A stretch of 61,097 nucleotides of DNA from Candidatus Omnitrophota bacterium (GTDB lineage Bacteria > Omnitrophota > Gorgyraeia > Zapsychrales > Fredricksoniimonadaceae): positions 1 to 61,097 of the forward strand of contig JAGWKL010000010.1 of NCBI GenBank assembly GCA_028865345.1, in the 5' to 3' direction. This document shows, one piece after another, positions 8,485 through 16,334 of this stretch. How positions within the stretch are numbered: the stretch's first letter is position 1; the number at the start of each line of letters is the position of its first letter. Under the pieces are notes generated by a model. It saw only the letters and a list, made by a program, of their open reading frames with translations, was not told the DNA's origin and did no database searches. Both the position numbers and the translations under genes were made by a program.

Positions 8485-8802
8485 ATGGAATCGAATTTTT
8501 CGAAAGAGGATGTCAGCGACGGTAAAATGTATGCCCTCCTGGCCTACCTGTCCATCTTTTGCATTGTCCCTTTGATCCTCAAGAAAAATAACCCTTTTGT
8601 CCTGGGGCACGGCCGCCAGGGATTGGTGCTTTTTACGGCTGAGGCGGCGGCCCTGGTCATCAGCATCGTTTTCCCCTGGGCTTTTCGGCCTCTTTTGTTT
8701 GTCCTTTTCGCCTTTTCATTTTGGGGAATGGTCACGGCCATCCGCGGCCAGGCTGTAGAATTGCCGTTCATCGCGCGGATCGCCGAAAAGATCACCATTT
8801 GA
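8485..8802 (+). CDS. DUF4870/Tic20-like small membrane protein
   Basis: A 105-aa membrane protein with three to four hydrophobic segments. KMYALLAYLSIFCIVPLI, then NPFVLGHGRQGLVLF, resembles the DUF4870 family, where an H-x-RQG/K motif sits between the first two helices. The function of that family is unknown. ATG 8485 is chosen because it gives the family-like N-terminus; the frame extends upstream into the preceding gene. It is 18 bases after the ParA fusion. Confidence 0.65.
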   Translation: MESNFSKEDVSDGKMYALLAYLSIFCIVPLILKKNNPFVLGHGRQGLVLFTAEAAALVISIVFPWAFRPLLFVLFAFSFWGMVTAIRGQAVELPFIARIAEKITI

Positions 8803-8810
8803 CATGAATT

Positions 8811-9290
8811 ATGTTCCGTAAAATCGTCGATACCCTTAAAGAGGTGTTTTGGATCAAACCCTCACGCAAAAGATCCAAACCCGCCCGCCGGAAAACTGCC
8901 AAGAAAACCGCCGTTAAGAAAAAACCCGTCAAAAAAGCCCCTAAGAAACCTTTGAAGTTGAAGGGGGCGGTCCCTTTGAAAAGCAGGGGACGGCCCGCTC
9001 CCGGAAAACCGCCGGTCAAAGCCGGGGCCAGGCCCGTTGATCCGGCCCTGACACAGGCGGGGGTCATCACCCATTACTTTGACCGCATCAGGGTCTGTGT
9101 CGTGCAGGTGACGCACGGCACTATTTTGATCGGGGACAAACTGACCGTTTTGGGGAATAAGACGAAATTTATTCAGAAAGTTTGGTCTATGCAAATCGAG
9201 GACCAGGATGTCAAGGTCGCCAAAAAAGGCCAGCTCATCGGTCTTAAGGTGGACAAGCCTGTCGCTGTGGGGGACAAGGCATACAAGTGA
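8811..9290 (+). CDS. Lysine-rich tail plus EF-Tu domain-II-like beta-barrel
   Basis: A 159-aa protein in two parts. Residues about 15-70 are a histone-H1-like tail of Lys, Pro, Ala and Arg (KKTAVKKKPVKKAPKK). Residues about 82-159 resemble the small beta-barrel seen in EF-Tu domain II and at the end of U32 peptidases: GVITHYFDRIRVCVVQV, GTILIGDKLTVLGNKT, VWSMQIEDQDV, GQLIGLKVDKPVAVGDKAYK. No GTPase or peptidase part is present. The tail suggests binding to nucleic acid or ribosomes; this is inference. Confidence 0.65.
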   Translation: MFRKIVDTLKEVFWIKPSRKRSKPARRKTAKKTAVKKKPVKKAPKKPLKLKGAVPLKSRGRPAPGKPPVKAGARPVDPALTQAGVITHYFDRIRVCVVQVTHGTILIGDKLTVLGNKTKFIQKVWSMQIEDQDVKVAKKGQLIGLKVDKPVAVGDKAYK

Positions 9291-9313
9291 CATCTTGCCC
9301 TGTTGGGGGCGAT

Positions 9314-9502
9314 ATGATATATTTAATTATGAATTCCAAGGGCCAGAATGTGATCGAATACATCGTCATGGTGACCGCCGTTCTTTTGGTCTGCGTCTAC
9401 TTTTTTCTGTCCGGCCCCATGAAACAAAGCGTCAATGCCACCCTCAACAGCATGGTCAATGAGCTCAACAGCGTCAACAGTCAAATCACCTTCGGCCCTT
9501 AA
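9314..9502 (+). CDS. Class III signal-peptide prepilin-like protein
   Basis: A 62-aa protein. After a short N-terminus it shows KGQNVIEYIVMVTAVLLVCVYFF: a KGQ site followed by a glutamate at the pilin +5 position and a long hydrophobic helix, as in Flp or archaeal class III prepilins. Cleavage before Q would leave a mature chain of about 50 aa. ATG 9314 is preferred because GGGGG lies just upstream; ATG 9329 (MNSKGQ) is the alternative. No pilus motor or peptidase genes are nearby, so it probably relies on machinery encoded elsewhere. Confidence 0.6.
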   Translation: MIYLIMNSKGQNVIEYIVMVTAVLLVCVYFFLSGPMKQSVNATLNSMVNELNSVNSQITFGP

Positions 9503-9857
9503 GGCGCATCACCGCAAGCTGGTGGGGCGTTACCTGCTGTGGGCCTATAAGACGACCAGGGAAAGTTTCGAGCGCATCGAGCGCAAAACCACCCAATTGC
9601 TCGTCGACGAATATATCCTCGGGTATTTTGCCGCGCATAAGCTCCGGGTCCCCGCAGAATTCAGGGCCTATATAGCCCAAAAACGCAAAGATGAATTGAA
9701 ACTCAGGCAAGATCCGCAGTACGTTTATTTACAAAACCGTATGAGGGCCATTGAGGCGGCGGTGAGGCATTTTTTGGGGCCGAAGGAACCGGCGCGCATG
9801 CAGGCTCTTTACGAAGAAGAATTCACCAGGCGCATTCTTGAGGCAAGAGAGCATTAA
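9459..9857 (+). CDS. Uncharacterised helical protein
   Basis: I do not recognise the family. The convincing part begins near base 9500 (ALKAHHRKLVGRYLLWAYKTTRESFERIERKTTQLLVDEYIL) and is a charged, strongly helical chain of about 115 residues without membrane segments. The start is uncertain: ATG 9435 and ATG 9459 lie inside the prepilin gene in another frame, while GTG 9522 just after that gene is also possible. None has a good ribosome site, so coupling to the prepilin gene is likely. Confidence 0.5.
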   Translation: MSSTASTVKSPSALKAHHRKLVGRYLLWAYKTTRESFERIERKTTQLLVDEYILGYFAAHKLRVPAEFRAYIAQKRKDELKLRQDPQYVYLQNRMRAIEAAVRHFLGPKEPARMQALYEEEFTRRILEAREH

Positions 9858-10105
9858 AATTTCCGGGCTTGCTCGTCTTGTATCTTCTGTTTCATCTCGT
9901 CCATCAATTCCTGCTGTTTTTCCTTGGTCTGTTCGATGGATTGCTGGGCCTGTTGTCTAACGGATGAAGAGTCGATGGCGGAAGGGGCATGCGAGAAGCT
10001 TTTGGTCAGGCCTCCGAAAAGAAGGCTTAAAGCCCACAGCCCGGCGATAAAGATGATAACGATAATTCCAAAGTTCATGCCAATAGTATATAATAAATTC
10101 CGCAT
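9854..10105 (-). CDS. Small single-helix membrane protein with a coiled-coil tail
   Basis: An 83-aa minus-strand protein of unknown function. Residues about 9-30 form a membrane helix (MNFGIIVIIFIAGLWALSLLF), and the C-terminus is a Gln/Glu/Lys-rich coiled coil (QQAQQSIEQTKEKQQELMDEMKQK in part). It converges on the preceding gene with a four-base overlap at its 3' end. The ATG at 10105 overlaps the start codon of the divergent gene; ATG 10078 and GTG 10126 are alternatives and none has a clear ribosome site. Confidence 0.5.
   Translation of the reverse strand: MRNLLYTIGMNFGIIVIIFIAGLWALSLLFGGLTKSFSHAPSAIDSSSVRQQAQQSIEQTKEKQQELMDEMKQKIQDEQARKF
10089..10094 (+). promoter_or_regulatory. -10 box of the 10104 gene, leaderless arrangement
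   Basis: A perfect TATAAT ends nine bases before the ATG at 10104, so transcription would begin at or next to the start codon. The -35 region (TTCCAA at 10066-10071) is only a 3 of 6 match. Confidence 0.4.
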
Positions 10106-10592
10106 GAAGAGAACATTGTTTTTCACTTTGTCCGTCTTTTTCGCCTGCCAAAGCGCTTGCGGGGCGGTGGAAATTTATGCCGCCGGACGGCGGTACATCT
10201 CTTTTGAAGCCTACCAGGAGGCCCAAAATGCCGCCCAGGCATCCGCCGCGGCCGTGGCATTGGACCGCAGGCAGAAATCGGACGACCGGCAGGAAAATGA
10301 TATCCGCCGGCAGGCCGGCAAATTGGGGATCAAGATGGATTTAAGCGCGCATAGATTGTATGTGTTGGGCGCTGAAAACGGGATGAATAAGGCGTTGCAG
10401 GATTTTAATCAAAAGCCGGGAGAGACCGGTCCCCGGGCTTTTCGTGCGATCTCTTCCGAAGAGCTGCAAGAAGCCATTCAACGGGCGGTTACGGTTTCCA
10501 AAACGCCCAAGCTTATCATTGCCCAACCGGGCAAGCTGCGTATCATGGACTTGAGTACGGAAGGCCCCAATACTGCGAAGGAAACGCATTAA
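10104..10592 (+). CDS. Secreted hypothetical protein
   Basis: A 162-aa protein with a signal peptide (MKRTLFFTLSVFFACQSACG, cleavage near residue 20-22) and a charged, Ala/Gln/Arg-rich mature part. No family is recognised. The frame is open upstream, but the ATG at 10104 gives the signal peptide and lies nine bases after a TATAAT box, so the earlier frame is ignored. There is no ribosome site, which fits a leaderless message. Confidence 0.55.
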   Translation: MKRTLFFTLSVFFACQSACGAVEIYAAGRRYISFEAYQEAQNAAQASAAAVALDRRQKSDDRQENDIRRQAGKLGIKMDLSAHRLYVLGAENGMNKALQDFNQKPGETGPRAFRAISSEELQEAIQRAVTVSKTPKLIIAQPGKLRIMDLSTEGPNTAKETH

Positions 10593-10622
10593 CAAGGGAA
10601 CATGCCCCTCAGAGCTTTTCAC

Positions 10623-10651
10623 TTGACTAGGTAGTGCCGTACAGGTATAAT
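10623..10651 (+). promoter_or_regulatory. rpsO-pnp promoter
   Basis: TTGACT (10623-10628), 17 bases, TATAAT (10646-10651). Nearly a consensus promoter, with a leader of about 55 bases that contains a small GCGC/GCGC hairpin (10681-10694) just before the ribosome site. Leader structures commonly mediate S15 autoregulation in other bacteria. Confidence 0.85.
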
Positions 10652-10711
10652 TTCTCCTCTTATAAGAAAAAATAAATAAAGCGCGGGGTCGCGCTAAAAG
10701 GAGGAAGTCAG

Positions 10712-10981
10712 TTGGTTCTCATCAAAGAAAAGAAAACAGAGGTCATCAACCGTTTCAAGACCCATGCCAAGGACACCGGTTCCGCACCTGTCCAGATCGC
10801 TGTCTTGACGGAACAGATCAATCAGCTTAACGAGCATTTTAAAACCCACAAGAAGGATTTCCATTCCCGCCGTGGCATGTTAATGCTCATCGGCAAGCGC
10901 CGCCGCATGCTGGATTATCTCCAGAAGCAAGATCCCAAAAAATACGAAGAAACCATCAACAAGCTCGATTTACGCAAGTAA
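10712..10981 (+). CDS. rpsO: 30S ribosomal protein S15
   Basis: An 89-aa primary rRNA-binding protein of the small subunit, full length (family 88-90 aa). The start is TTG at 10712, placed seven bases after a perfect AAAAGGAGG; no ATG fits the N-terminus. Family sequence includes [19 protein letters not shown] and [20 protein letters not shown]. It is followed 30 bases later by pnp, the rpsO-pnp pair found in many bacteria. Confidence 0.97.
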   Translation: MVLIKEKKTEVINRFKTHAKDTGSAPVQIAVLTEQINQLNEHFKTHKKDFHSRRGMLMLIGKRRRMLDYLQKQDPKKYEETINKLDLRK

Positions 10982-11011
10982 TCCACTCGAGAATTCAAGA
11001 AAGGGTCTTAT

Positions 11012-13117
11012 ATGGCACAAGCGCGTGTGGAAATCCCCTTTGGATCTTCCAGTTTAATCATTGAATCCGGAATATTGGCTAAACAAGCCAACGGCGCGGT
11101 AACGGTATCCGCCGGAGGCACGGTGGTGCTGGTCACCGCCTGCATGGCCAAGCAGCCCAGGGAGGGAATTGACTTTTTCCCTTTGACGGTCGAATACCAG
11201 GAAAAAACTTATTCCGCGGGCAGGATCCCCGGCGGATTTTTCAAGCGTGAAGGCCGCTCGACGGAACGTGAGATCCTGGTCTCCCGCCTGATCGACCGCT
11301 CCGTGCGTCCGCTTTTTCCCGCAGGCTGCCTGAACGAAGTGCAGATCATCGCCTCGGTATTGAGCCATGACGGGGAAAATGACCCGGACATCCTGGCCAT
11401 GATCGGCGCCTCCGCGGCGCTCATGGTTTCAGATATCCCTTACGACGGTCCCATCGGCGCCACCAGGATCTGCCTGCTGGACGGGCAATTGGCGGCCAAC
11501 CCCACCTTTGCTAAGCGCAAGGAGAAAAATACCATGGACCTGGTGGTGGCAGGCTGGGGCAGCGGCATTGTCATGATCGAAGGAGAGGCCGTTGAGGTGC
11601 CGGAGCCGCAAGTCCTGGAAGGGCTGAAAATGGCCTTAAAGGACCTGCAGGCTTCCAAGGAAGCCCAACTGAAGCTGGCCAAGCAGATCGGGAAACCGAA
11701 AACCCAGATCCCTCTTAAAGAAGTGAATGCGGATTTTGCGGCCCACGTGCGCCGGACGGCCCTGGGGCCTTTGAACGAGGCTTATACGACGATCGCGGAC
11801 AAACAAAAACGCGAGGACGCGGTCAATGCGGTATTTGCCAAACTGACTGAAAATATGGAGGCGTACGCCCCGTTCAATACCAAGGAGCAGGAGATCACCA
11901 AAGCCGACGTGGCGGCCCAATTTGAGGCGCTGCAGTATGAAGTGATCCGCAACAATGTTTTTGACAAGGGCATCCGCGCCGACGGCCGCGGACTGAAGGA
12001 CATCCGTTCCATCGATTGCCAGGCGGGTGTTTTGCCCCGCACGCACGGTTCGGCCCTGTTCACCCGCGGGCAGACCCAAAGCCTGGGCGTCATTACGCTC
12101 GGCACCAAGGACGACGAGCAGCTGGTGGAAGGCCTGGAAGAAACGACGTACAGGACCTTCATGATGCATTACAACTTTCCGTCTTTCAGCGTCGGTGAAA
12201 CCAAGCCCATGCGCGGCCCCGGCCGCCGGGAGATCGGCCACGGCGCATTGGCCGGCAAGGCCATCAGGGCGGTGCTTCCCTCCAAAGAGGAATTTCCTTA
12301 TACCATCCGCGTGGTTTCTGAAATCCTGGAATCCAACGGTTCTTCATCCATGGCCTCCGTCTGTGCGGCGTCGCTGGCCCTGATGGATGCGGGCGTTCCC
12401 ATCAAAGCCGCGGTGGCGGGCATTTCCGTCGGGCTTATTTCCGACGAGAAACGCCGGTGCCTTATCACCGACATCATGGGCCTGGAAGACCATTTCGGGG
12501 ACATGGATTTCAAGGTGGCGGGCTCGAAGCAGGGCGTCAACGCCATCCAGCTGGACCTTAAGATCAGGGAGCTGTCCATCGAACTTCTGGAAAAGGCCGT
12601 TGCCCAATCGAGGGAAGCGCGCATGGTCATTTTGGACAAGATGCACGCGGCGATCGCCTCGGCACGTCCTGACCTCTCGCCTTACGCCCCGCGCATCGTG
12701 ACCTTGCAGATCCCTCAGGATAAAATAGGCGAGGTCATCGGGCCGGGCGGCAAGACCATCCGCAAGATGATCGAAGAAAGCGGGGTCACCTCCATCGACA
12801 TCGAAGAAGACGGCAAGGTGATCGTGGCCTCTCCCGACAAAGAGGCGCTGGAAAAGGCCGTCGGGATGATAAAATCTTTGACCGAAGAGCCGGAGATTGG
12901 TAAAATCTACGAAGCCACCGTCAAAAGGATCATGAATTTCGGCGCTTTCGTGGAGTTCCTGCCCGGGCGCGAAGGACTGGTCCATGTTTCCGAGATGGCC
13001 AATAAATTTGTCAAAGACGTCAACGAGGTCGTGAAGGTCGGCGATACCTTTAAGGTCAAGCTCGTGGAAAAAGACGAGATGGGCCGGTTCAACCTGAGCA
13101 AAAAGCAGGCTGAATAA
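11012..13117 (+). CDS. pnp: Polyribonucleotide nucleotidyltransferase (PNPase)
   Basis: A 701-aa phosphorolytic 3'-5' exoribonuclease of RNA decay. Domain order is normal: RNase PH 1 (about 10-230), helical linker, RNase PH 2 (about 310-545, with FTRGQTQSLG and the catalytic-site region GDMDFKVAGS), KH (about 555-615, IGPGGKTIRKMIEESG) and S1 (about 625-695, GKIYEATVKRIMNFGAFVEF). No residue is obviously missing. Ribosome site AAAGGG before the ATG. Confidence 0.98.
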   Translation: MAQARVEIPFGSSSLIIESGILAKQANGAVTVSAGGTVVLVTACMAKQPREGIDFFPLTVEYQEKTYSAGRIPGGFFKREGRSTEREILVSRLIDRSVRPLFPAGCLNEVQIIASVLSHDGENDPDILAMIGASAALMVSDIPYDGPIGATRICLLDGQLAANPTFAKRKEKNTMDLVVAGWGSGIVMIEGEAVEVPEPQVLEGLKMALKDLQASKEAQLKLAKQIGKPKTQIPLKEVNADFAAHVRRTALGPLNEAYTTIADKQKREDAVNAVFAKLTENMEAYAPFNTKEQEITKADVAAQFEALQYEVIRNNVFDKGIRADGRGLKDIRSIDCQAGVLPRTHGSALFTRGQTQSLGVITLGTKDDEQLVEGLEETTYRTFMMHYNFPSFSVGETKPMRGPGRREIGHGALAGKAIRAVLPSKEEFPYTIRVVSEILESNGSSSMASVCAASLALMDAGVPIKAAVAGISVGLISDEKRRCLITDIMGLEDHFGDMDFKVAGSKQGVNAIQLDLKIRELSIELLEKAVAQSREARMVILDKMHAAIASARPDLSPYAPRIVTLQIPQDKIGEVIGPGGKTIRKMIEESGVTSIDIEEDGKVIVASPDKEALEKAVGMIKSLTEEPEIGKIYEATVKRIMNFGAFVEFLPGREGLVHVSEMANKFVKDVNEVVKVGDTFKVKLVEKDEMGRFNLSKKQAE

Positions 13118-13148
13118 ATAAGGGACACGCGCACCTTCTTTTTTGCGC

Positions 13149-15404
13149 ATGAAGCTTGAACATCTCAATGAGATCAAGGGTATTGTGATCCTGGCCCTCA
13201 GCCTGATTTTTCTGGTGAGCCTGGTGACCTTTACCCCGACGGATCTCTCCTGGTTTACCTCCAGCCCGAATATCCCTGCGCATAATTGGATCGGGATCGC
13301 CGGCGCTTACATGGCCGGCGTCTTTTTTTTTCTGGTGGGCTACAGTTCTTATTTTCTGGTGGTCATCGGCGTCTTTTTCAGCTGGAACAAGTTCACCTCC
13401 CGCGACCTGCCGTTCAATTTTTTTAAATTTTTAAGCGTTCTCATTTTGTTCGTCGTGGCGGCAGGCTTGTTCAGTTTCTTTGCCGGGGACAATGCCGGCG
13501 GGCGTTTCGTGAGCGGCGGGATCATCGGGACGGTTTTCAGCGGTTTTCTGGTAGGGTATTTCCAGCCGCTGGGGGCCCTGATCATTTTGTTGACCCTGGG
13601 CGCCCTGGCCCTGGTCGTGGCCGGTGAATTCCTGGTCTCGCCTTTTTTTATTTGGCTGGGCAAAAGCATCTGGCAGGCGTTGCGGAAAATTCCCCAAGGC
13701 GTGCCGTTATCGAAGATGAAGGGGGGGGATAAAGCCGCCCGGCCCGGCCCTTTTGCCTCTACCTTCGAGGGGGAGGGATTTCCCGTAAAAGAGAAATTCA
13801 GGAGCACAGCCGTCCCGCAGACGCCGCAGGCGGCCCCTGCGCCGCCGTTGCCTAAACCCGCGGCAGGCGCCGTGGTGAAACCCAATATCCATATCGTGGC
13901 CCCGCCCAAGGTGGAAACAGCGCCGGAGGCGCCTAAACCTGCGCCCAAGGCGGCAGGAGAGTATCATCTGCCCGGTGTCGAGCTGCTTAAAGATCCGCCG
14001 CCTGTGTCTGAGGGCAAGGTCCAGGAAAGGCTCATGAACGGCGCCAAGATCCTGGAAGAAACCTTGAGCGATTTCGGGGTCAATGTCAAGGTTGTGGACA
14101 TCGAACGCGGGCCGGTCATCACCCGTTATGAATTGCAGCCGGCGCCCGGCGTCAAGATCCAGAGCATTGCCAGCCTCTCCGACGACCTGGCCCTGGCTTT
14201 AAGCTCCCCGGCCGTGCGCATTTTGGCCCCCATTCCCGGCAAGAACAGGGTGGGCATCGAAGTCCCCAACGGCGGCTCCGCCGCCGTGTTCCTCAAGGAT
14301 GTCCTGACCCAGTCCCATTCGCGCAGCGCGGAATCGAAGCTGGATCTGGCCATCGGCAAGGACACCTCGGGCCATGCCGTCATCGCGGATCTGGGGGACA
14401 TGCCGCATCTTCTTGTTGCGGGCACGACAGGCTCGGGCAAGACGGTCTGCCTCAACAGTCTGATCATGTCCATCCTGTTTCGCGCATCACCGTCGGAGGT
14501 CAAGTTCATCATGATCGACCCCAAGATGGTGGAGATGATCCCTTATAATGACCTGCCGCACCTTTTGTGCCCGGTGGTGACGGACGCCAAAAAGGTCCCC
14601 GCGGCATTGAATTGGGTGGTGATGGAAATGGAGTCCCGCTATAAGCTTTTGAACAAAGAGGCCGTGCGCAACATCAAAGGCTATCATGCCAAGGGCCTCT
14701 CCATGCCTTACATTGTGGTCGTGGTCGACGAATTGGCGGACCTGATGCAGACCTCCGCCAAGACCGTGGAAGGGGCCATCACCCGCCTGGCGCAATTGGC
14801 GCGGGCGGTGGGCATCCATTTGATCCTGGCCACCCAGCGGCCGTCGGTGGATGTCATCACCGGCGTCATCAAGGCCAATTTCCCGTCAAGAATATCTTTT
14901 AAAGTGGCTTCCAAGGTGGATTCGCGCACCGTCCTGGACACCAACGGCGCCGAGACGCTTTTGGGCAAGGGCGATTTCCTTTTTATGAGGACGGGCGATC
15001 CCAAGCCCCTGCGCGGGCAATGCTGTTATGTCTCCGATGAAGAGATCAACAGTGTCATTGATTTTATCAAAAAGCAGGGCCGGCCGGAGTATAATGACAC
15101 CGTGCTTAAGTCGCAACCGGCGGCAGGAATGGGTTCCCTCGAAGACAAGGATGAAATGTACGACGAGGCGGTGAGGGTGGTGATCGAGACCAACCAGGCC
15201 TCGGTGACGATCCTGCAGCGCCGCCTGCGCCTGGGGTATGGCCGTGCCGCCAGGCTTATCGATATGATGGAACAAAACGGGATCGTGGGCCCTTACGCGG
15301 GCAGCAAGGCCAGGGACATCCTGGTGGACCGCGAAAAGTGGCTTCTGGAAAGCGCCGCACCCGACAACGCCGCGGCCAAGCAGGAGGGCCTCTCCCAACA
15401 ATGA
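13149..15404 (+). CDS. ftsK: DNA translocase FtsK/SpoIIIE
   Basis: A 751-aa hexameric motor that pumps chromosome ends through the closing septum. Four to five membrane helices occupy about residues 8-180, followed by a Pro/Ala-rich linker (about 220-275), the alpha/beta motor with Walker A AGTTGSGKTV and Walker B YIVVVVDELADLM, and a winged-helix gamma domain at the end (VTILQRRLRLGYGRAARLIDMME) that reads orienting DNA sites. TTG 13143 is an alternative start two codons earlier; no clear ribosome site is seen for either. Confidence 0.96.
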   Translation: MKLEHLNEIKGIVILALSLIFLVSLVTFTPTDLSWFTSSPNIPAHNWIGIAGAYMAGVFFFLVGYSSYFLVVIGVFFSWNKFTSRDLPFNFFKFLSVLILFVVAAGLFSFFAGDNAGGRFVSGGIIGTVFSGFLVGYFQPLGALIILLTLGALALVVAGEFLVSPFFIWLGKSIWQALRKIPQGVPLSKMKGGDKAARPGPFASTFEGEGFPVKEKFRSTAVPQTPQAAPAPPLPKPAAGAVVKPNIHIVAPPKVETAPEAPKPAPKAAGEYHLPGVELLKDPPPVSEGKVQERLMNGAKILEETLSDFGVNVKVVDIERGPVITRYELQPAPGVKIQSIASLSDDLALALSSPAVRILAPIPGKNRVGIEVPNGGSAAVFLKDVLTQSHSRSAESKLDLAIGKDTSGHAVIADLGDMPHLLVAGTTGSGKTVCLNSLIMSILFRASPSEVKFIMIDPKMVEMIPYNDLPHLLCPVVTDAKKVPAALNWVVMEMESRYKLLNKEAVRNIKGYHAKGLSMPYIVVVVDELADLMQTSAKTVEGAITRLAQLARAVGIHLILATQRPSVDVITGVIKANFPSRISFKVASKVDSRTVLDTNGAETLLGKGDFLFMRTGDPKPLRGQCCYVSDEEINSVIDFIKKQGRPEYNDTVLKSQPAAGMGSLEDKDEMYDEAVRVVIETNQASVTILQRRLRLGYGRAARLIDMMEQNGIVGPYAGSKARDILVDREKWLLESAAPDNAAAKQEGLSQQ

Positions 15405-15417
15405 AAATTAAGGAGAG

Positions 15418-15443
15418 AGGCGCCTGTCCCCAGACTCGGGGAC
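15418..15443. repeat. REP-like hairpin between ftsK and the RodZ-like gene
   Basis: GTCCCC and GGGGAC (15426-15443) form a hairpin with loop AGACTC, preceded by GGCGCCT. The reverse strand reads GGGGACAGGCGCC, and a similar GGGACACGCGCACC lies on the other side of ftsK (13122-13135). These recall REP sequences linked to Y1 (RAYT) transposases; no such transposase is in the window. There is no T run, so it is not a typical terminator. Confidence 0.35.
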
Positions 15444-15491
15444 TTCGACTCACTGGAAAAGCTTAGTGGAATTGTTTGGAAGGAGGGAATT

Positions 15492-16334
15492 TTGTCCCCG
15501 AAGGACAACAATAACGACAAGCCGTCCGTTTTAAAGACCACGCGCGAAGCCAAGGGCCTGACCCTGGAGATCGTGCACGAGGCCACCAAGATCCCCATGG
15601 ACGCCCTTCGGGCCATTGAGGAGGGTTATTCATCGCGCATTTTATCGCCTTTTTATTTCCGTGGTTTTATCAAGATCTACTCGGAATTCCTGGGGTTGGA
15701 TGTCAAGGAAATATACAAGCAATACGGCGTTGACGAGCCAAGCCACAAGCCGTTGCCCAAGCCGGGGGCGGTGGCGGCGCCGTCGCACAAGCCGCAGCGC
15801 AAAGAGCCCCAACCCAATCTGTTTTTGGAACAGGCCCAAGAGTCCTTTGCCTCTGTTTTGAAACCCAAAAATCTCAGGCTGATTTTCAAGATCGCCGGAT
15901 TTTTGGTCCTGGTCTTCGTGCTTTTTAAGATCGGCGGATGCGTCGTCTCGCACCTGCACCAAAAGGCGCCGGCCGCGGGAGTTGTGCACAGGAAATTTGA
16001 GCAGGAAACGCCCGCCGCCAGGGTGGTCGCTCCTGCAGCTAAACAAAGGGTCGTCCAGGCCCCGAGCCAAAACAAAAAGGTCGAGGTGGCGGTCAGGGCC
16101 TTCAGGAACATCTGGCTTCGCGTCAGGGCGGATGACAGGGTGGTTTATGAAACGATACTCAGCAAAGGTTCCCTGGAGTCGTGGACGGCAAACAAGCGCA
16201 TCGAACTGTCAGGCCGGGACCTTCAGAGGCTCGACATGGAAGTCAACTATAAGCACATTGGTTTTCTGGGCGGCGGCAGGCGCAGGATCAGCAGGGTCGT
16301 CATTACGCCCGAAGGATTGACGGTGAAAAAGTGA
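15492..16334 (+). CDS. RodZ-like helix-turn-helix membrane protein
   Basis: A 280-aa protein with RodZ layout: cytoplasmic HTH_25-type domain (residues about 14-78, TREAKGLTLEIVHEATKIP, SRILSPFYFRGFIKIYSEFL), a disordered Pro/Lys linker, one membrane helix (about 131-151) and an outer C-terminal DUF4115-like domain (about 190-280, FRNIWLRVRADDRVVYE). RodZ anchors MreB and helps set cell shape. The start is TTG 15492, placed after AGGAGGG. Its stop overlaps rimO (GTGA). The ftsK-rodZ-rimO-pgsA order is known in other bacteria. Confidence 0.8.
   Translation: MSPKDNNNDKPSVLKTTREAKGLTLEIVHEATKIPMDALRAIEEGYSSRILSPFYFRGFIKIYSEFLGLDVKEIYKQYGVDEPSHKPLPKPGAVAAPSHKPQRKEPQPNLFLEQAQESFASVLKPKNLRLIFKIAGFLVLVFVLFKIGGCVVSHLHQKAPAAGVVHRKFEQETPAARVVAPAAKQRVVQAPSQNKKVEVAVRAFRNIWLRVRADDRVVYETILSKGSLESWTANKRIELSGRDLQRLDMEVNYKHIGFLGGGRRRISRVVITPEGLTVKK

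Noticed and set aside
15426-15443. Intrinsic terminator after ftsK
   Set aside because: The hairpin has no T run, and the downstream genes look like a continuation of the same operon; treated as a REP-like repeat instead.
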